This document shows, piece by piece, positions 4,223 to 6,900 of a DNA stretch of 6,900 nucleotides (the first letter of the stretch is position 1; every line of letters begins with the position of its first letter). The position numbers were made by a program, and so were the translations under genes. Source of the DNA: Treponema sp. (GTDB lineage Bacteria > Spirochaetota > Spirochaetia > Treponematales > Treponemataceae); assembly GCA_024691105.1 (NCBI GenBank), contig JAILNY010000157.1, positions 1 through 6,900 of the forward strand, read 5' to 3'. The notes below the pieces were generated by a model. The model ran no database searches, was not told the DNA's origin, and was given only the letters and a program-made list of their open reading frames with translations.

Positions 4223-6900
4223 GCCGAATAGAATCTGTAAACTTTATCAAGCTCTAATGCTGCAACAACATTCTGCATACTTTCTATCGAAATATCATGC
4301 ACACTTGTATAGTCTTTTACAAACTTAGCTGAATTTTCATCTTCAAAAATTCCACGGCTCATTAAAAAACACATACCACGGTTTGTAAGAGTGTCTTCAA
4401 GTTCATTTTTAATCCAAAGTTCAATTGCACTTGCACAGGACTGTTCAGACAAAAGTTCAGCGTAATCTTTAAGAGCCTGCTGATACACATTCTCTATAGA
4501 AGAAACTTTCTTAACATTTAAGAACGTCAAAACCGCAAACGGAACCTCGCCCCTTTCTACCTGAACTTTTACAATTACCTTAGCAGTCGCTTCTGCCTCG
4601 CTCAATTTAGCCTGAAGGAATTTTGCAAAATCAAATACGACAGCATTAAACTTCGCCTGATTTTCTTTTCCCGCTTCGTTATAAATCCAGAACTGAGCCG
4701 GATCCAAAAATTCAGTAGTCGGAATTAAAACCTGCGGACGAGGCCCGGCTTTTTCGCGCGAAACATCAGTTAAAAATAAATGAACAAGTTTTATTTTTTT
4801 AGTCTTTCTTGAAGGAAGCTGTGTCTCAATATTTTTTTTACTCAGCGCTTCACCGCTTTTTAAAATTCCAAACGCAAGTTCAAGATTATTCTTTACAGAA
4901 TTTGGGTCATCAATTTTTCCTGCAATAAAAATTTTATAACGTGCCGCATTTAAGAACGCAGGATAAGCCTGCATCACTTTTGCATAAGAAATATTTTTTA
5001 GAATATCCTTTGGCTGCAAAAAAATATTCTGATATTCCTTTGTCTTAAACAGAGTGTTTACACCATTTGCATAAAGCTGAAATACTGGCGAAGAATTTTT
5101 TACAATCTGATTTGATTTTTTCTGCATTACAATCGTATCAACTAAAGCCGGCTGAATCTCTGAAAAAATCAAAGCCTCGCTGCACGAATCAATTACTTCA
5201 TTTAAATCCTGCGCAAGACATTCAACTGTAATAGTCGAACTGAAAATTCCTGTGTCGCACTGAACCTCAGGAATAAAATGAATTATTTTCTGATTGAATT
5301 TCTGATAAAGAGAACGTTCAATATTAAATGCAAAACAGCTGACAAGAACGCTTTCAAGTCCGTACTCATTTTTTGAGTTGAATAATTCACCGCCTGAAAT
5401 TTCTAAATTGAGACAAACTGTGTTTGTATTTTTCCTTTGATTTATTATTAAAGGAATTGAATTAGAAAGCGAATAAGTCTCAATTGTATTTTCATTTTTT
5501 AATGCAAATAAATCTTCTGATTCAAAATCAGAATTTTCTTCTTCAACTTCTGTGACAGACAGATTTTCTCTAAGCGTTTTATAAAGTGCCTGCGTATACC
5601 ACGACCCGTTTTTTACAGTTACGATTTCGTATCCGGCACCTTCAAAACTTTTTTTATAATGTTCAAGGAATTTTGAATTAACTAAAACAAATACAAAAGG
5701 CTCTTCTTCTAAAAGATGTTCTTTTATAGAATCAAGTCGCTGACAGCGAATATCATCTGGACGCAGAAAAAACTTTTGTGAAAGCGACAAAAGTTTTTCA
5801 TTCTCTTTTTGAGCCTTGTAATCTTTTACTGCCCAGAACTGCGAAAGATAATCCATAAACTGAACAGAGTTTTCCATCGAGTGCTCAAAAGAATAGACAA
5901 GAGTATCTTTTGCAATATCAAAATCTGAATCAGTAATTTTACCAATTGAATTTTTTACGATTGAAACAAAGCCCTGCGCATTTTTATATGGCGATGCCTT
6001 TGGATTTTCCAGCAGAGATTGAATTATTAAACGCGACGAGCCGTTTTTATGAGTGCTTGCGGCATTTATGTATTGAGGAGCACGGATTCCAAGACTGCTC
6101 TCCTGTAAAAGTTCTGTTTTAAGAATTGAATTATCGCTGTCCATTATTGCCGCAGCATAATCACATTCTTCCATAGAGAGTGAAGTATACTGGACTACAA
6201 TCTGAGTCATATCAGGCGAAAACTCAGGATCAGATAAGACAAAAAGTTTCTTGCGTTCATTAGCGGCAGAAGCAGCAGTTCCCGCGACACCGGAATTATC
6301 AGCAAGATTTGCATTTAACCCTGCTCCGCCGGAGAAAAACTTTTCTGCAGCCTCAAGTGCCTTTTGAGTTGACACAGGACCAGAGATAAAAAGCGCACAG
6401 TTTTTCGGCGCATAATACCGCTTTTGGATTCCGGTAAGGACCATGCGCGACGCCGATGTTGAAATCTTTGTAAACAACTGAGGGTAAATACCAGAGTCAT
6501 GTTTCCACGGACTATCGGCAAAAACACGAGAATCAATACTTGCGTTAATAAAGCCTTCGATACTGAACGCAGTCTCAGAGACTTCTTTTTTGGCGCGCGC
6601 AAGTTCGCGCTCAAGATCTGCAGTTTGAAAAACCGGATTAAAGGCGCAGGTTGCCATAGCTTGTAAAACAGTATTAAAACGGACAGCCGTTGTCTTAATA
6701 ATATAACGGCTTGAGTCGGCATTACACTCGCACTCTAAGTCAGAAAGTAGACTCTGGTTATCAGGAGAGGCATACTTAAAAAGCCTTGTATATAATGGAA
6801 AAAAGCCTGCGTTTTCCGGCGACTGACTTGAAAAACCTGCCTTAGCGCTAAATTCAACTCTGACAAGAGCAGAAGAAAAATCTTCAAGAATATAAACAGA
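4207..6900 (-). CDS. M16 (insulinase-fold) family protein, probably non-catalytic, 5' end beyond window
   Basis: The frame is open from the right edge (first whole codon 6900-6898) to a TAG at 4207-4209, giving 897 visible residues. The internal ATG at 6657 is not the true start, because good M16 sequence precedes it. Active M16 proteins are zinc endopeptidases made of repeated M16 domains. The first repeat opens with VYILEDFSSALVRVEF (2-17) and AGF (21-23), then a FNPVF-x5-LERELARAKKEV stretch (about 87-107) and RYYAPKNCALFISG (161-174). The second opens at about 476 with LSNSIPLIINQ and has RYKIFIAGKID at about 654-664. At the zinc-site position where active members read GLAHFLEHM, the first repeat has GFFPLYTRL (32-40) and the second GLESVLVSC (514-522), so HxxEH is lost in both. 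I infer a pseudoprotease or partner subunit of an active M16 enzyme, probably exported, but the N-terminus is not visible. The shared TAG/TAA context is unusual: a TAA follows in frame after nine more sense codons. Confidence 0.82.
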   Translation of the reverse strand, partial: SVYILEDFSSALVRVEFSAKAGFSSQSPENAGFFPLYTRLFKYASPDNQSLLSDLECECNADSSRYIIKTTAVRFNTVLQAMATCAFNPVFQTADLERELARAKKEVSETAFSIEGFINASIDSRVFADSPWKHDSGIYPQLFTKISTSASRMVLTGIQKRYYAPKNCALFISGPVSTQKALEAAEKFFSGGAGLNANLADNSGVAGTAASAANERKKLFVLSDPEFSPDMTQIVVQYTSLSMEECDYAAAIMDSDNSILKTELLQESSLGIRAPQYINAASTHKNGSSRLIIQSLLENPKASPYKNAQGFVSIVKNSIGKITDSDFDIAKDTLVYSFEHSMENSVQFMDYLSQFWAVKDYKAQKENEKLLSLSQKFFLRPDDIRCQRLDSIKEHLLEEEPFVFVLVNSKFLEHYKKSFEGAGYEIVTVKNGSWYTQALYKTLRENLSVTEVEEENSDFESEDLFALKNENTIETYSLSNSIPLIINQRKNTNTVCLNLEISGGELFNSKNEYGLESVLVSCFAFNIERSLYQKFNQKIIHFIPEVQCDTGIFSSTITVECLAQDLNEVIDSCSEALIFSEIQPALVDTIVMQKKSNQIVKNSSPVFQLYANGVNTLFKTKEYQNIFLQPKDILKNISYAKVMQAYPAFLNAARYKIFIAGKIDDPNSVKNNLELAFGILKSGEALSKKNIETQLPSRKTKKIKLVHLFLTDVSREKAGPRPQVLIPTTEFLDPAQFWIYNEAGKENQAKFNAVVFDFAKFLQAKLSEAEATAKVIVKVQVERGEVPFAVLTFLNVKKVSSIENVYQQALKDYAELLSEQSCASAIELWIKNELEDTLTNRGMCFLMSRGIFEDENSAKFVKDYTSVHDISIESMQNVVAALELDKVYRFYSADTPQ

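Noticed and set aside
4075..4328. Two short plus-strand frames over the intergenic segment
   Set aside because: They cross the repeats and the 3' end of the M16 gene, lack ribosome sites, and encode nothing recognisable.
6655..6657. ATG at 6657 as the start of the M16 gene
   Set aside because: The frame stays open for 81 more codons to the window edge and those codons encode the recognisable beginning of an M16 domain.
6315..6722. Minus-strand 135-codon frame overlapping the M16 gene
   Set aside because: Alternate frame within a gene whose own frame carries clear M16 homology; the translation is Arg/Leu-rich and unlike any family.

Overview
The window is moderately AT-rich bacterial DNA in which every convincing gene lies on the minus strand. 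From right to left the order is: an M16 (insulinase-fold) protein running off the right edge, a 147-bp intergenic segment with repeats, a membrane family 2 glycosyltransferase, a PlsC-like acyltransferase, and valyl-tRNA synthetase (valS) running off the left edge. The style of the proteins, especially the ValS N-terminus, suggests a host-associated spirochaete of the Treponema type. That is inference from general resemblance, not a marker-based assignment.

The glycosyltransferase, acyltransferase and valS genes look like one operon. The first two share one base (TAATG), and valS starts 14 bases after the acyltransferase stop behind a clear Shine-Dalgarno sequence. A good sigma-70-type promoter (TTGACC, 17 bp, TAGAAT) sits just upstream of the glycosyltransferase. 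It is so close that the mRNA should have a leader of only 0-3 bases, which fits the absence of a Shine-Dalgarno sequence there. The two membrane-facing enzymes probably act on a lipid or glycolipid; the product cannot be named from sequence.

The main anomaly is in valS. The frame is intact and conserved across all 613 codons in view except one TAG, at a position that is normally Tyr or Phe in the editing domain. Reading resumes in the same frame straight after it. This is a nonsense mutation, a sequence error or a suppressed amber codon. General TAG reassignment is not well supported, because another gene in the window appears to end with TAG.

The M16 protein (897 residues visible) has two insulinase-type repeats. 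Both lack the HxxEH zinc site, so it is probably a non-catalytic pseudoprotease. Its 3' end runs into a cluster of direct and inverted repeats (about 4092-4222) that also supplies the -35 box of the downstream operon. This may be a dispersed intergenic element. No RNA gene, CRISPR array, insertion sequence or phage gene was found.
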